Position numbers and translations under genes: made by a program. Below, piece by piece: positions 23,873-36,784 of a stretch of 64,000 nucleotides of DNA. Each line of letters begins with the position of its first letter. The first letter of the stretch is position 1. The notes beneath the pieces were generated by a model. It made no database searches. It saw only the letters and a list, made by a program, of their open reading frames with translations, and was not told the DNA's origin. This DNA is from Isoetes taiwanensis (lineage: Eukaryota > Streptophyta > Lycopodiopsida > Isoetales > Isoetaceae): contig JAJEKV010000046.1 in the NCBI GenBank assembly GCA_021234155.1, forward strand, positions 8,375,012 through 8,439,011. Direction: 5' to 3'.

Positions 23873-24095
23873 ATCGAATCAGCAGCTGACTCAAGAGGTT
23901 GAGTTGCTTTCGATGAAGAGCCCAACGTGGAAAAAATTTGTTGAGGTTGCTTTTCAGAGATGGCACCTTGACACACTCAAGCTTGACACATTTCAGAGAG
24001 GGAATACCTGTAACCATCTTGTTTTTGTACAAAGCATGTATAGCAGTGCCTCCAACATGACCAAAACGAGCATGCCACAGATGCTCAGCAGTCAA
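23856..24095 (-). pseudogene. Copia GAG-pre-integrase (zinc-binding) segment
   Basis: EHLWHARFGHVGGTAIHALYK matches the H-x3-5-H part of the integrase N-terminal zinc region (LWHxRLGH). The paired Cys segment that should follow is out of frame. The protease between gag and this point is not readable. Confidence 0.82.
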
Positions 24096-24639
24096 ATCAG
24101 CACATACAAGACCATGTTGGTCTTATGAACCGAACCATCAAAGACATACAAGCCATTCCGCGGCGTCCCTTTGTGCCATGAGCTGCGCGGACTTTTCAAG
24201 TCAATTCCTTCAAGTGGATTTACGCCCGGCGGATAGGCTTTGCCATTTCGAGAACAATGTGATGGCTGTTTATCAAATTCAGCGGCCAGACATGATATTA
24301 GACTGTAATCCGGGGAGCAAACATGACATTCCTCACCTTACTAACTACATCACGTCCATGCAATTGAAAAGCTACAATCCTCTTTCCCGTGATAGGAAGA
24401 GAATATCCATCACCCATCTTCACATCACCTCGGATCGAGGTTCAAGTTGAAAAAACACATCTGAATCTCCGGTAAGATAAACCGTGGCTCGAGTCCAAAA
24501 ATCGGTCCTTACGTAAGGTCTTTGGCATTTGTTACAAGATTCGGATATTCAACATCAAAAGTGGCACACATAGCGGCACTTGTCTCTCCCTTAGAGTTGA
24601 TAGCGTGCTTCTCGTGTCACTATCCTTTCGACTTTTCTT

Positions 24640-25375
24640 CTTCTCCTTACAATTGAGCGGTAGTGACCCTTTTCACCACAATTCCAAGCACTTGAACTCC
24701 TTGGATTTCTTACCTTCAAACTTCACATTTTTCGACTTCCTAGAGTCTTTGCTATCGACAAACTTCTTCTTGGTGTCACCCAGAAGTAGACACAAAATTA
24801 GCATGGTCCACTCTCCCATCCCTTTGCTTCTGCACCAACTCCTCTTGTTGCAGTAGAATGGTTACTTTGGCTATATCAATCTTCTCCTTGTACCTGATCT
24901 TCGAAGAGATAATATCATATGAAGGAGGAAGACCAACCAAGATATCTTGAATCATTTGTTTTTAGACAAAGACTCCACCCGGCGACCATGTAATCCAAGC
25001 GCCATTGCTTCATCTCGAGTAAAGGATTTGTGATGATTTGAAATCACCTAATTGGGCATGTCTCATTTTGTTCTGGATCAGCATTTGAGTAGCCATACCC
25101 TTGCTATCAAGAGACTTCTCCAAATGAGACCACATCTCCTTAAACTCAGTAAAATGGTTGATTTCATGACCAATTGTCTCTTCAGCCAACATTTTGACAA
25201 GAGCACAAGCTTTCTGGTTTACCCTGCCAGCATCTGCTGACTTGGTGCTGATAAAGTCTTTGTCAAACACCGCTCCCATGTCACTAAATATCAAATAATT
25301 CACCATGAACTTCTTCCAAGCATGGTAATTATTATTAGTGAGCTTTGCATTCTGTGAGAACTTGAATGGATCCAT
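24640..25375 (-). pseudogene. Copia gag with a damaged zinc knuckle
   Basis: 25010-25375 starts MDPFKFSQNAKLTNNNYHAW, with the LTNNNYxxW signature of copia gag (UBN2/Retrotran_gag family). It continues with FKEMWSHLEKSLDSKG and QNKMRHAQLGDF. Near 24645-24692 the minus strand still spells most of a CCHC knuckle (NCGEKGHYRS), but its first Cys-x2-Cys is out of frame. It would form the virus-like particle shell. Confidence 0.85.
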
Positions 25376-25699
25376 GAATTTCTCCTGTTTTCAGCAGCCA
25401 AACAGATGGTTGAGAAAACAAATTCGTCACCAAACAAAGCACCCACTAGAAAAGTTGAATCTTGAATTTTGTCGCCAAAAAGGTCTTGGAAAACTCGAAT
25501 CTCACACCAGAACTTGCTGGAAAATCCGAATCACTCTCCCAAAACACTTCCTCCAGGCCAAAATGCAAGAATCTTCTCCAATGCTGCAAATGAGATTTTC
25601 CACCACCAAATCTCAGCCAAAGAACTCCTGGAAACAATGGCCAATCCAATTTGGATGCTTCTCCAATAGCTTGCTCTATTCTTCCCTCAAGAAAGCGAC

Positions 25700-25707
25700 T
25701 GATACCA
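25700..25707 (-). other. Primer-binding site remnant of the copia element
   Basis: TGGTATCA on the minus strand abuts the 5' LTR, as expected for an initiator-tRNA primer. The next bases (GTCGC) deviate from the usual GAGC. Confidence 0.8.
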
Positions 25708-26063
25708 TGATAGAACTAGTGCAAAACTAGCACAAACCCGCAAGATCGACTCAAGAGATAGAATAGAAGAACAAAAACGACTCTATTGAGAAAAGCAATA
25801 GGAAATACAATCTCTACTTATGAGCATTGCATAGTACATAACGTACAATCAATATATACAACCGGTGAGACTAAGAATAGTAGTCTACCGTTTAACCACC
25901 GCCCATTAATTACCAAGACCGATTTAGGGTCGGCTTGCTCGATCTTTGACAAAGTCGTTTATACGTACTTTTCAGCACCTTCTCAAAGACTGTGTGTAAG
26001 TCTTTGAACCACTTCTTTGTTTCAAAGACATTATGCTTAGTCAAAGATATTTATATTCCAACA
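25708..26063 (-). repeat. 5' LTR of the copia element (356 bp)
   Basis: Same TGATAGAACTAG...CCAACA ends as 20793-21138. Where the left copy reads CAGCAC, CAGCAT and TCAGCACAT, this copy reads CAAAGAC, CAAAGAT and TCAAAGACAT. Confidence 0.93.
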
Positions 26064-29000
26064 GCCGGGGACACGAGGGGGATCGGCTGCCACTACCGGA
26101 TAGCCTTGGCACAGTCAGTCTCCCTGTGCAGGATAGGCAAGCACAACTGATACCTATGGATACATGTGCAGAACTGCAGCGGCAGCCCTCTCTTTGTGGC
26201 GGCCTGCTACGTGCCACATGCTTAGAGCAACTTCTATCACACCCACTCGGATATGGATAGGCTGGATCCCTATGCCGATCTATGATAACATATAGTAGCA
26301 CAAGCAATTCGGTACTGTCATTTTTGTTGGGGACTTTCATGCACGCACCGATGCGGAACAACCCATGAGATTCGATCCTCTGGCTGATGATGCATTGCAA
26401 CTAAGCCCTTTAGAAGGATCTTGACCATGAGGGTCAGATGACAATCAGGCCAGGCGCTATAGTAGGCAGCTATTGTTGCTCTGCAATATCTTTGACCTGG
26501 TAATATGCAATGGACTGGCACAGTGGTCATCCTCTCACAAGCACACGTGCAGATAGGAGAAACAAGGGGGTGGATCTATGTGTTGGTGGCTGAGCAGGAT
26601 ATGAACGACGCTAAGCACTTCTAAGTGGGAATAAATGTTAGAGATGACCACCTACCACTTTACTTAGAACTTGCTTGGCAGGTTGTTCCAACCTCCTGAA
26701 GTGCCTCCTTGTATGCCTCAACTAAAACTGAACTATGAAAGTACAAAAGCTTACGGCTAGATGCTCATAGATGACTTGGCAGACATTCTACAGTTCTCTA
26801 TACTAGAGCAATAGACGGGCAGATTGTTTGACTTCCTCAGGACTGCAGCAGAAATGTGCTTTGAGAGAAGCCGCCCTAGATGGACCTCGGGGACCATAAC
26901 CTTTCCGCGCAACTAGTGGTTTGATGCTCTGCCAGATCACAGGCCCTGCCCTATGCCTATACCGCCTTTTCCTTAAGGCTAGGAATGCCAGGTACATAGC
27001 GGCCCATCAACAAGAAATGTTCTTCCTTTTGGACCATCATCCCAGGACCTTCTGGCGAAGGGTGCTCAGAAAGCCAGTACAACCTACATGGAACATCACT
27101 CTAAAGTAGTGGACATAATATCCACAGCTCTACAATTCTCAGGGTGCACAAGCAGCGCTACCTCCACAGAAGGGGCCGATGTCAGAAATCACAGAGGTAG
27201 ATGTAGATCAGAGCTTATAGCGTTTAGCCAATGGAAAAGCGCCAACCTGGATGGTATGTAGGCAGTTGTTCAAGTGAGCAGGACAATCCATAGTACCAGT
27301 ACAAACCACCATGTTCAATAGGGCTTTATGGGAGAGTTTCCCCCTGCAGTAGACCATTAGCAAAGTTGTCCCCATATACATGGCAGGTGCCCACCTAATT
27401 ACCGAGCAATCATGGTCAGCTCAGTATTTGCAAAACTGCTAGTCGGAATTCTCAAGCAATATGGGTAAAGGCAGCAGACATACGTGCACACAGGCGCTAT
27501 TCAGGCCTTAGCACTCATTTTCACACTGTGGACCGTGGTTTGAGGGACAACAGGAACCGTCGGCAAGACTTCTATTGCTGTTTTTTGGACTTTGCAAAGA
27601 CTCTTGCCGCTGTGCCTCAGGAAAATCTATGGGCAAGATTGCAACAGCTGGGGGTCTTGGCAGACAGGTCTGAGACATGCTCGTCAGTTGTAGCAGACAG
27701 GCTAGCCATTCGATAGCAACATCGGGGGTCCGCCAAGGATGCCCTCTCTCTCCTACATTGTTTAGGTTGTTGATGTGGGGATTTCCCATCTCCCTCGCAT
27801 CATTCAAATTGTGGCAGATTTTGTGAGAAAGAAATGGCAATAAGAACTTAAGCACCTTCCACCAAAGCATAAGCACAGAGGCAAATATGGATGAAGGAAA
27901 GAAAAATATACTTGAAAATGAGGGAGTGGAAAAAGAATGAAAAAAACAAAAACAAGAGAGAGATGTGAAAATAGAAGAAATAGGAGATATGAATGAAAAT
28001 ATGAAGCACCATGTTTATTCAATAGGGAAATACAAGAAACTCTACTAGAGAGTGTTACCCCGGTCATCACCATGGGGGAAGAGGCTCCTATCACTCTTCC
28101 CTGGGCCTGCCACTACCCAGTCTTCATGGGACTTCCATGAGCCAAAGAGGAGGAGAACAAGTCCCCTCAACATATTTAATCCTTGCCCTTCTTTTTGACA
28201 CCTCATGAATCCCCTTGTTTTTGTCGTCTTCTCCTTTATAACCAATTTTGTCTTCTTGCTTAACAACTAACACAACTTAATATGGGCCCTTGGATTCTAA
28301 CAAGAATTAATCTGGACCCTTGATCTCCCCGGCCCCCCCTTTAGACCTTTAGAGTGCAATTCTTCTATGTTGATCGGGATTTGCCAAAAATCCTGTCAAT
28401 ATCACGCCCAAACAAAAAGATGTGGCTGGTCTCCTCGGCCATCAACTTCAAAATTTTTCATATCTTCTTTCTTATTTTGGGATGGCTTTGCTTTTCGTGC
28501 CACGGAACGCCACATGTAACGCCGCATGCGGCGTTCCCTCTCCCCTTGCGGCACTATTTTGGCCATCTGCATTTAATTATGCATTAAGCCTAATTAGGCG
28601 GCGAGGGATTTTGAAATCGATCTTCTGCTCTTCGACTACGGCTATCTCATTCCGTCATTGATTCACTCTCTAATGCTTTTTCCAGTGGCGGTTTGGATCG
28701 AACCTTTTCACGTTAGTATTGTCTTGCAAGGGAATCAAGCTTTTTCTAGACCTGCAGGAGCCATTTTGAATGGAGGAGGAACTGAAGCCAGCGGTGGAGG
28801 CTTGATTAGGATATGCCATTTTCGTTTCAGCTCTATTTGGCTTTTTTTCCTGCCATCAAAAGAGCTTCAATACTCAATTCCTTTATATCTTGAACGAGAT
28901 TCTCTGATGCATGTCTGACCGGTTGGTTGGAGTATTTAAGCCAGTTCGTACCTGGATTGAGTTTTACTGGGGCAGATATTTTTGGACCCCATATGATCCG

Positions 29001-31054
29001 GGGAATATCTATATTTTGTGTATAATCTTCAAACAAATAGAATAGAATAGAACAGAAACTGTATAAGCCCTCCTCATCCTCATTGCCATCTTCAACATCA
29101 GAGCTTATTATAAGGTGCGAGATTAGCTTGATTTCTCAGAGGCAGCCCATTACTACATCCATTCTGGAAGGCTCCATGCGCATTTGATATCACCATTTAT
29201 TGTGAGAAGGCTAGAGCCCATATTTGCATCCATTCAAGAGCTTGATCAATGTCCTTCTGTGCAAGACTATTGTACATGGCTGCAATATCTGTGTCCACAA
29301 CTCTGTAAGTACAATAATTTGGAGTACCAATGTCATCATAGTGTATTTTTTCTGTATTGTCCAAAGGGTATATGCTCTATAGTGTGATCATGAAGTATGT
29401 TTCCTATATTGCCCATACTATTCCAGCTTCATAACTGGCATTTCCAACTTCTGCTGTGGAAGGCTTTTCTGATGGTAATCAGCAATGTGGCATAATAGAC
29501 AAGTGCGGAGTTCACAGTTAGCAAGCAAGCAATTTGTCCTTGCCGGATTAGATACAAGTATTTTGCTGCTTCTTTGTTTGAGCATCTACAAATAATACAT
29601 TGGATTTGTTAGGAAGCAAAGGGAGTAGTAGCAATGGAATATCTTCTATTTTATATAATGCTTTTCTGGAGCTTCTTGGGCATGGGCCTTCCTGATCAAG
29701 TGTTAGGTACTTATTTGAATTTCATTATGCACCATCATTGCCATCATGCAATCTCATCCAGATTGTTGAACTAGATTTGTTTGCATAAATATACATATTT
29801 CAGGCATGTCCATATTGTACAATCCAGCAAATAAACATATCATTGACATGAGATTCTATGTGTTGTCAATGATAGTTTTGTAGGTGCTCCATAGCATTGT
29901 TAGAGCGATCTTCAAATTCTTTGGACACTTCGGTAGTACTATGATCGTAATATCCTCATATATTTACTACCAAAGGCAACATGACCCAAGCGTGCATATT
30001 CTTCAACCAACTTTAGATCTGCAGATATGGAAAAGCACTGGAGATATAAGGCTTCTTCTTCATGAAGATTCAATGATTTGTACATCACATTCAGTTCAAT
30101 GTCAGATTTTTGCTTTACTATAGTGTACCTTGCAGCTCATCGCTATTATCATTTCTTAGAGCTTCAGTTTTTTCTTGATTTTGAACCAACGTATTCTGTT
30201 GTCTCAAAACTTGAGAGCTATTATCATTTCTGAGGGCCTCATGTATGATAGTAGCACAACATTATCATACATGTAAATTTGTTGCCCGATTGCGAAGGAT
30301 TGCTGCAGCAATTGATTTATTAGCTCATATAGTTGCAAACAACCAGAGAATTATTTGAGCCTTTGATGCAAATTCATTAATGTTCATTGTTAGATAATAT
30401 TCTATTCTATTGTGAAATTTATTTTTCTTCTGTTTGCATATTGTCCAGGTTTCAGATCTTCTAAGTCATCAGGACACAGTTTGAAGGGCAGCATTACAAG
30501 CAAAGGAGTTTGGTCTATAGGTCCGTCCTTATTATTTTTTTCATTTTACTTTTCCCCAATTGCATTCTCTATCTTGCACGAATTCTGTAAATGGATCGGC
30601 CCACCAAGAATGTTTAGGCTTCAAGAATGTCTAGGATTGATTCTTCAAAGTTCCAATTTTCTGCTGCGATTTATGGAAATTAATTAGGTTATTTTAGACT
30701 TAAATAAGAGAGTGCACGTATATGCACATCTTTTTAGCATGCACCTATTGTTGTGAATCTCCCTTTGGCATTGCATGAATTCCTCCTTGGTATTGCATGA
30801 CGTTGCCATTTTGAATGGAACTTCAGAGTTGGGGAGAGTTATGATGTATTTTTTGTCCTTCCATTTCATTTTGGCATTATCTTTATTCCTCTTGTTTAGC
30901 TGATTTATTCATTAAGCTCTGGCTGTTGGATCTGCAGATACCATTTGGCTATTCTATTTTTAGATTCTTAAGCACATGAAGAAATGAGGAAAATATTATT
31001 TCCAGCTATATTGTAAGTCGTCTTTTTTAAATGAGATGGGTGCTTATTATTGAA

Positions 31055-31158
31055 TGTTCTTTTCAATTGGCAGAAAACCATAATAAGGATTCAAGAATAG
31101 TTGGCATGTTCTTTTCAATTGGCAGAAAACCATAATAAGGATTCAAGAATAGTTGGCA
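31055..31158 (+). repeat. Perfect tandem duplication, 2 x 52 bp
   Basis: 31055-31106 and 31107-31158 are identical (TGTTCTTTTCAATTGGCAG...ATAGTTGGCA). Identity over 52 bases means a very recent duplication. Confidence 0.95.
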
Positions 31159-32827
31159 ACATCCCATTTAGGTGGTAATTTGGATGCAACAAAGCGGTTT
31201 CATGCTTCCACCAGCTGAATTGCTTTATTTCTATCTTGCATGATCAAGTGTGGCAGCTTACTTTTGCAATCAAGGAATTCAACACTGTTGTATCGAGTTA
31301 GGTTTTCAATCATTTTTTGTTTCATAGTTATTTTAGATCAGCATTTATTTACATATTAGTACTTGCAGGTCATTCATCTCATTGTGCTAAAGATTTGCTT
31401 TCTGTGGTGTTCCATAATTTGCAAAAATATGCAGGTGTTAAATGACGCTTTTAGAGCTAGGGGCCTGGGAATTAGGATCAAATTTCTCTTTTGTAGCAAC
31501 ATGCTTTGACTCAGTGATATCTCTATTTTTATGTTGTTTCTGCACCCCAAGTGGTAGCAATTTATTTACACGATAGCAACTAGCGATTACTTCAAGGTAA
31601 TATAATGGCTATTTTTTTTAGCATATATGTCAAGGAAATATAATAATTGATCATTGTATACATGCCATCTGTATTCTCGGTCTTAGACAATGCATATGGG
31701 AATGTAATTGTTTGGAAGGTCGTTTGTTGCAGACTTTGATGCATTATTTTCCTTTTGTCCAGCCTCATCGTAGAGGAAAAGAAAGGATTGTTCAAACAAA
31801 TAATAATGTAAAACATCTGCATTATATTGAGCCATACAGACTTGAATGCAGTTCTGGCATTCTATCCATCATCTATTTTTTCTAAAAGTTCTTTGTAATT
31901 GCAAACTTATCATTTCTAGATCTTACAAACCATTAAACATCCTAGAAGCTCTTCTTTGCAAGAATTAAATCATGCAATTGGAAAGTTAACTCTAAGCCCT
32001 TTATACAGTTTGGAGATAATGTCCATAAAATGCATTCCAAGCAAAATGGCCAATCCCATTGCAACTATGCTTGGACTTCCATTTCTATGGTGTATATTTT
32101 GCCCACATCCCATTTCTTAAGTAGATTATCAATGTATACAATTACTAATGGTCGAGTCTAAATCAAAGGCACATGTTTTTTACATTTGAGAGTGTACAAG
32201 TTGTAAGCCGTGAATGTACAAGTTGTGGCATCATTTGTTCATATGTTAGTATAGACATGCAGAACAAACAACTTAGATCGTAGGGACATGAATCTTATTG
32301 GAAAATTGTCCTCGCTGAGTCTAGAGAAAACTTGAAGGATACGATACAAATACCTTCCATAATTGATCTTTCTACCATGCGCTTGCGATTGGAGTATGTC
32401 TTTCACATTGATCCAATGCATGTTTTGGGGTTGGGTAGTTGGCCCTAGCCTTTTGGGCTTCCAAAGGTTTATTTGTTTTTATTTCACACCTTTGTTTTAT
32501 GATCAAATCATTCTTCACTTTGACATGTTTGTTACATGAAGTTTGTAAAACATTTAGTATTTGTTATGCTCTATTTTACCACACTACCAACAAGGACTAG
32601 AAGAGAAATATGTGATTTTTTTTTTGTCAATGCTAAAGATAAAAGAATATAATTGCTCTTAATGTTTAAGAAATCATTGTGCTTTCTTTATGTTGTATGA
32701 GAGCATGAAGATATATGGTGGCGTTGTGTATGTGCGCGCCAAAAAAAGCCCTGGCACAATATAGAAGAAAGTTAATTTATGTCACCGGTCCATTGAATCA
32801 CAAGATTCAATTACAGAAGACAATCTA

Positions 32828-32873
32828 TTTGGCATGAAGCAATGTTTGGCTTTGGCATGAAGCAATGTTTGGC
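32828..32873 (+). repeat. Perfect tandem duplication, 2 x 23 bp
   Basis: TTTGGCATGAAGCAATGTTT-GGC occurs twice head to tail. Confidence 0.95.
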
Positions 32874-33759
32874 ATAATAAAAAAAAAAAATAGGCACTGT
32901 TGTTTGGAGGTGGTTCTACATTAGGGTGTTTGTTCTTGCCATGAGGATTTACTCAACCTACTTTTTAAATGTTCTTGCCAACACGATGGAGTCAACTTGG
33001 CCTCATATGCACGAACATTGCAAATGGGCAAAGAGAAGATACACTAGGTCAAACAAACTTTGCAGAGAAATTAGCATATTTCTTAACAAGGATGGTATTC
33101 TTGAAAATATTTGCAAGCTTCTCTTTTCAAGGTTCTGGATTGCCATAACTCAAGGAATGGAATGAACTATATGGTTTTACAGTGGACTAAAAAGAGGCAA
33201 TTTCCTAAGTCACGTTTAAATTTTGGAGCTCCTTATTGAACGTTTTAGGCTCATGCTCGCATTTATTGGATGCTTTTGTAGCATAAAATTTTTTATACAG
33301 ATTATTTTAAATTGGTCCACATTTTAGACTTGGCTCTCACACAACTTAACTATATAGTATCTTCTGGGCATATCATCAATCACATATGCAAAGCATTATA
33401 GCCACACACAATATCTGAAATTACACAATTTTTGAGATTGGAGTAAGCATACGAGGCACGAGCAAGACTTTGTAGAAAAATTTATAAGGACATATTTTTT
33501 GATAGATATATGTATAGATATATGAATATAAAGCAATTAGTTGGGGATTTCACTATTACCATTGTACGTCCAATTGTCATTGGACCCTCAAACACAAATC
33601 AAAGTTCTATGCTAATATAGACCATATTGACTTATGTATTGCTATGACAAACATCTTCCGTTTAGCGTCCACTATTCACTCTCACAACTTCTAAAGCTAG
33701 CATGTTTTCCATGTGTTTTGTGCCTAAAATACAATGAATGTTCTCTCATCCATTCTCCC

Positions 33760-33930
33760 TTCCAATTCAACATCAATTGAAGAAAATATCCCTCACAGCT
33801 TCACACTGTGATTTATCTACATAGTATACAAGACAAATGTACACATTTGTCCCACTTATAGAATCCATCATGCCTATCCATTCCACACATCCCGTGCTAA
33901 TGCCCGGCATCGCCGGGCACACGTTCCTAG
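33760..33930 (+). mobile_element. Helitron 3' end, plus strand
   Basis: TGCCCGGC-ATC-GCCGGGCA (33901-33919) is a perfect 8-bp hairpin. It is followed 7 bases later by CTAG (33927-33930) and then T, the classic Helitron 3' terminus (hairpin, then CTRR, inserted before T). A second copy in opposite orientation at 34780 is similar upstream of the hairpin (CCATTCCACAC(A/G)TCC), and similarity stops exactly at CTAG. The 5' end (TC) was not located, so the start given is nominal. Confidence 0.72.
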
Positions 33931-34779
33931 TTTTAAGTACGATGAGTTAGTCTTCTTTGACACAAAGAAGAGCTAATTGTGGGCTTTACGGGTCCCACCA
34001 AACCTATTAAGAAAATAGGGGCTTTAACGGACCCTCCAAACCTATTCAAAATGATAACCAAAATATAACTTGTAGTTTGCACATAAGCATACATCTATAC
34101 TATGTAACAACACCATAATGATACGTGCCATGAGAAAGATTTAGAAAAGTAATGTTAGTTTCGGCCTTGGGGTAGGGCTTAAACGTGATGGGGCAATGGT
34201 CATAGAAAATATTGGGGCATGGTCATAAGGGATAAATACGCCCAAACAAAAGTACGTGTATCACGACATAACATGGGCTAAGGAATGGAGGCAAAAATAC
34301 ACCCAAGCAATGTATAGATGTGAGTGGCCATTAAAGGGCAAGGGAAAAAAAGCAGTTCAACATATATTATAGGCCAAGATAAGAATAGGAAGAACGTAAA
34401 TGGGTGAGAAAAAACGAATGTGGCAAAAAAATGTGAAAGGTGAAAATAATGGTGTGATAAATGGGAGGGGAAAAAAAATTCATAAATGTAGTACGTGGTG
34501 TGAGGTGTGAGGAAAGAAAAACAAAATAAGGTGGCATAATCATAAAGAATGGGCAAAGATGGCTGTTCACGGGGTATGTTGTCAGCCCACACAAAAAAAT
34601 GCACGACAGGGATATGGCAGACGAAAGGAGATGGTTTGGCGGCAGAGCTTGTTGGAATGTATTTATAATACATCCATACAATCTTAGCTTTTGTCTATTG
34701 ATAGCTCATAGAGCTAAAAGCGTCTTTGCTTATTAGCCGTTCATTATTATATATAAGTGCATGTACTCTTCATGAATAA

Positions 34780-34960
34780 CTAGAAACGTGTGCCCGGCAA
34801 TGCCGGGCATCGGTTGTGGACGTGTGGAATGGGTAGATTTGGTCGTGGAGGTGCATGGAATGATCTGAATAATGGAATTTATAGTGTGGATAGAAATGGA
34901 TAGACAATGGATGACTGCTGTTTAGGGGATTGAAACGGTAAGAATTCTTAGCCTCATCAA
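34780..34960 (-). mobile_element. Helitron 3' end, minus strand
   Basis: On the minus strand, TGCCCGGC-ATT-GCCGGGCA (34809-34791) is followed after 7 bases by CTAG (34783-34780) and then T. It is the same family as the end at 33930 and points towards it, leaving 849 bases between the two termini. The 5' end was not found, so the right boundary is nominal. Confidence 0.72.
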
Positions 34961-36224
34961 TAGCCAAATAATTATGCATTTCGCTCCGCCCAAGTGACCA
35001 AACACTCGCATTCTTTTAACCATCTTTTTCCCTAGTGGTAATCAACTAAAACAAAGACAACATAATCCTGAAGGATGGATGCTTGTTGCAAGTGATACAT
35101 GAAGCCCAAAGCTATAATATTTGCTAATAAAACACATCTAATACATTTTCTATTTCTAAAATTGCAATTATTTGTATGTATGACCTCCTATTTATGTCGT
35201 CTATAATAGATTTTCTATTTCTGAAATTGCAATTATTTGTATGTATGACCTCCTATTTATGCCGTCTATAATAGATCGATAGATTGTGATTCTAATATTT
35301 ATCTAAGCATTATTCATCGACTAAATTGTCAAGGTTGGTATTTCTATAACTTCATTGCAATTATTATTGAGGCAATCCCTAGGTAACAGTCTAAGAAAAA
35401 TAGATGATTGCTAACTTCCAAAAAGAAAACACATTGACAAATAGATTTCTTGAGAATAGGAGCTAAGAGTTTTTAGTTTCCAAGGTTACTTGACAATAGG
35501 AGCTAGAAGTGTTTAAGTTCATTTTCCTATAGTTGTTGAAAGGAGGTATTTGAGCACCATATAAAGAGCTTGCTCTTTGGGTGTCACAATAGAATTCAGG
35601 CCACAAAGACAAAATGCCACATTGGACAGCTTCGTATTCTCATTTATAAGTTTGAGTGGAGCAAATTCCGACGACATGAGCCTTATACCCTGAGCCTAGG
35701 GAATCCTTATATAAGAACAAATAGCATGAACTAAACCTTAGTAGAACTAACAATGTCCTTTGTTAACCCAAATCATCTCATAAAAATCTATTTGTCTTGG
35801 GCATTATAACGTGATCTAAGTTGAGGCTGTTGCTTCTAGAACTACTATGCGAGTACACAGACAAGAATGCTGACAAGAATGCCATCTTGGACATCTCCTT
35901 GATAACCAACACAAGTACATGCTTATAGCAAGCTAGTGAAAACATTATGGCCGGGATTAAAAAACCTCGCCCTTTCGGGTTTTCGAGGAAAAACCCTGAC
36001 AATAATGGGATCACTAACCGATGCTAGGTCCAAAAACATAATAAATCTTGTACCCTCATGCTGACTAGCCTTATCGGGTGAAAATACATTACAGCAAAGA
36101 AATTGCCAAAAACATGTTTGAATTGTCTTCTCCATTGATCTTCATCTTGTGCTCCGAATCCAAAGCCCTCCTCCAAACAGCCACGCTAAACCCTGCATTC
36201 ACAAAAAAAGACAAACCAAAGGCC
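34961..36224. other. Gene-free stretch with duplicated pseudo-exon piece
   Basis: No intact gene. Bases 35835-35873 repeat 36604-36642 (CTAGAACTACTATGCGAGTA...GAATGCTGA), which encodes LELLCEYTDKNA in the ORF at 36563. It is a small stray copy of that coding segment, followed by a second GACAAGAATGC. Confidence 0.65.
35146..35275 (+). repeat. Tandem duplication, 2 x 65 bp
   Basis: 35146-35210 and 35211-35275 differ at only two positions. Confidence 0.95.
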
Positions 36225-36370
36225 ACCAAGGCCATCCAGCCACCAAGGCTTCCAACTAGGCACCAAGCCTTCCACTAGGCACACCGGCCTCAACCAGGCA
36301 CAAAGGTCCCAACCAGGCACTCAGCCTCAAACCAGGCACTCGGCCTCCACCAGGCACTAGGCCTTCAATC
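36225..36370 (+). repeat. Short minisatellite, CCAGGCAC family
   Basis: About eight imperfect 16-20-base units around the core (A/C)C(A/T)AGGCAC..(A/G)GCCT(T/C)(C/A)AA. Confidence 0.8.
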
Positions 36371-36420
36371 CAAATGTTAGTATACCAACAAGCCAATCAT
36401 GCAAGGGAGGGTGGGAGGGG

Positions 36421-36605
36421 GGGGAAATTGGGCCCGACTGTAGGAAAGGAAGACGGAGATGCTAAGAGGCTGATGAAGAAGGAAATGGGCGTCCAAGAAC
36501 TAAATAGGAATCTAGGAAACTGCCAGCATAACTAACCCTAACTGCATCGTACTTCTAGAATTATGTTTTCCTTCTATTCGGTGAAACGAAGGAAAACATC
36601 ATTTC
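36421..36605 (+). repeat. 185-bp direct repeat, copy 1
   Basis: Nearly identical to 61751-61936 (one A indel), ending at CATCATTTC. It contains an inverted repeat ATGTTTTCCTTC ... GAAGGAAAACAT. With the MULE removed, the two copies would lie about 2.8 kb apart in the same orientation. Confidence 0.95.
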
Positions 36606-36784
36606 TAGAACTACTATGCGAGTACACAGACAAGAATGCTGAAGAAGAGGCAGACGAAAGCAGTGAAAACCGATCGAGCTTGGCCAAAAGCACAAGAGTA
36701 GAAGTTGTTGATGGAAACACCCAGAGCCAGATACCATATAAGGTCACCTACTTCCGCAAATTCACAAAGACAATTGACTCTTAG
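36563..36784 (+). pseudogene. Short ORF upstream of HYDIN-like fragment
   Basis: A 73-codon ORF (MFSFYSVKRRKTSF, LELLCEYTDKNAEEEAD, VTYFRKFTKTIDS). I do not recognise its family. It overlaps the end of the 185-bp direct repeat and part of it is duplicated at 35835. It may be an upstream exon of the HYDIN-like remnant or an unrelated captured fragment. Confidence 0.4.

Larger units (their letters stand above)
20793..26063 (-). mobile_element. Ty1/copia LTR retrotransposon, complete ends, minus strand
   Basis: A 5271-bp element with LTRs 20793-21138 and 25708-26063, a primer-site remnant beside the right LTR, a polypurine tract beside the left LTR, and gag, integrase, RT and RNase H in copia order on the minus strand. 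The flanks GCAGG (20788-20792) and GCCGG (26064-26068) are a 5-bp target duplication with one mismatch. It sits inside the endonuclease part of an older LINE. Coding blocks are intact in some stretches and badly frameshifted in others. The broken stretches coincide with loss of CAG/CTG words, so part of the damage may be a sequence error. Confidence 0.95.
20596..27772 (+). mobile_element. Decayed LINE, split by a copia element
   Basis: Plus-strand traces of a second, unrelated LINE appear on both sides of the copia insertion. At about 20620 FWNCQ resembles the start of an endonuclease domain, and around 26330 VGDFHARTDAEQP corresponds to the GDFNARTG box. At 26921-27109 there is a basic pre-RT segment. 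Near 27400 NYRAIMVSSVFAKLL is the RT NYRPI block, and at 27575-27660 FLDFAKTLAAVPQENLWARL is the RT block normally reading DFxKAFDxV. GVRQGCPLSPT follows at about 27728-27760. Many stops and frameshifts lie between these blocks. Similarity stops near 27772, before the expected catalytic YxDD. It is old and inactive. Confidence 0.78.
27773..33700. other. AT-rich gene-free stretch
   Basis: No ORF with a recognisable domain. The decayed LINE stops abruptly at about 27772, so another element or a deletion joins there. The 28300-28850 segment has moderate GC and short ORFs without motifs. The rest is AT-rich and could be intergenic or intronic. Two tandem duplications are listed separately. Confidence 0.5.

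Noticed and set aside
34094-34102. TCTATACTA as a Helitron 5' end
   Set aside because: Matches the classic 5' terminus by sequence but lies between the two convergent 3' ends, with no 3' end in the right orientation downstream.
34278-34681. Overlapping Phe/His/Ser-rich minus-strand ORFs near 34.3-34.7 kb
   Set aside because: Low-complexity translation of an A/G-rich tract between the Helitron ends; two frames look equally open.
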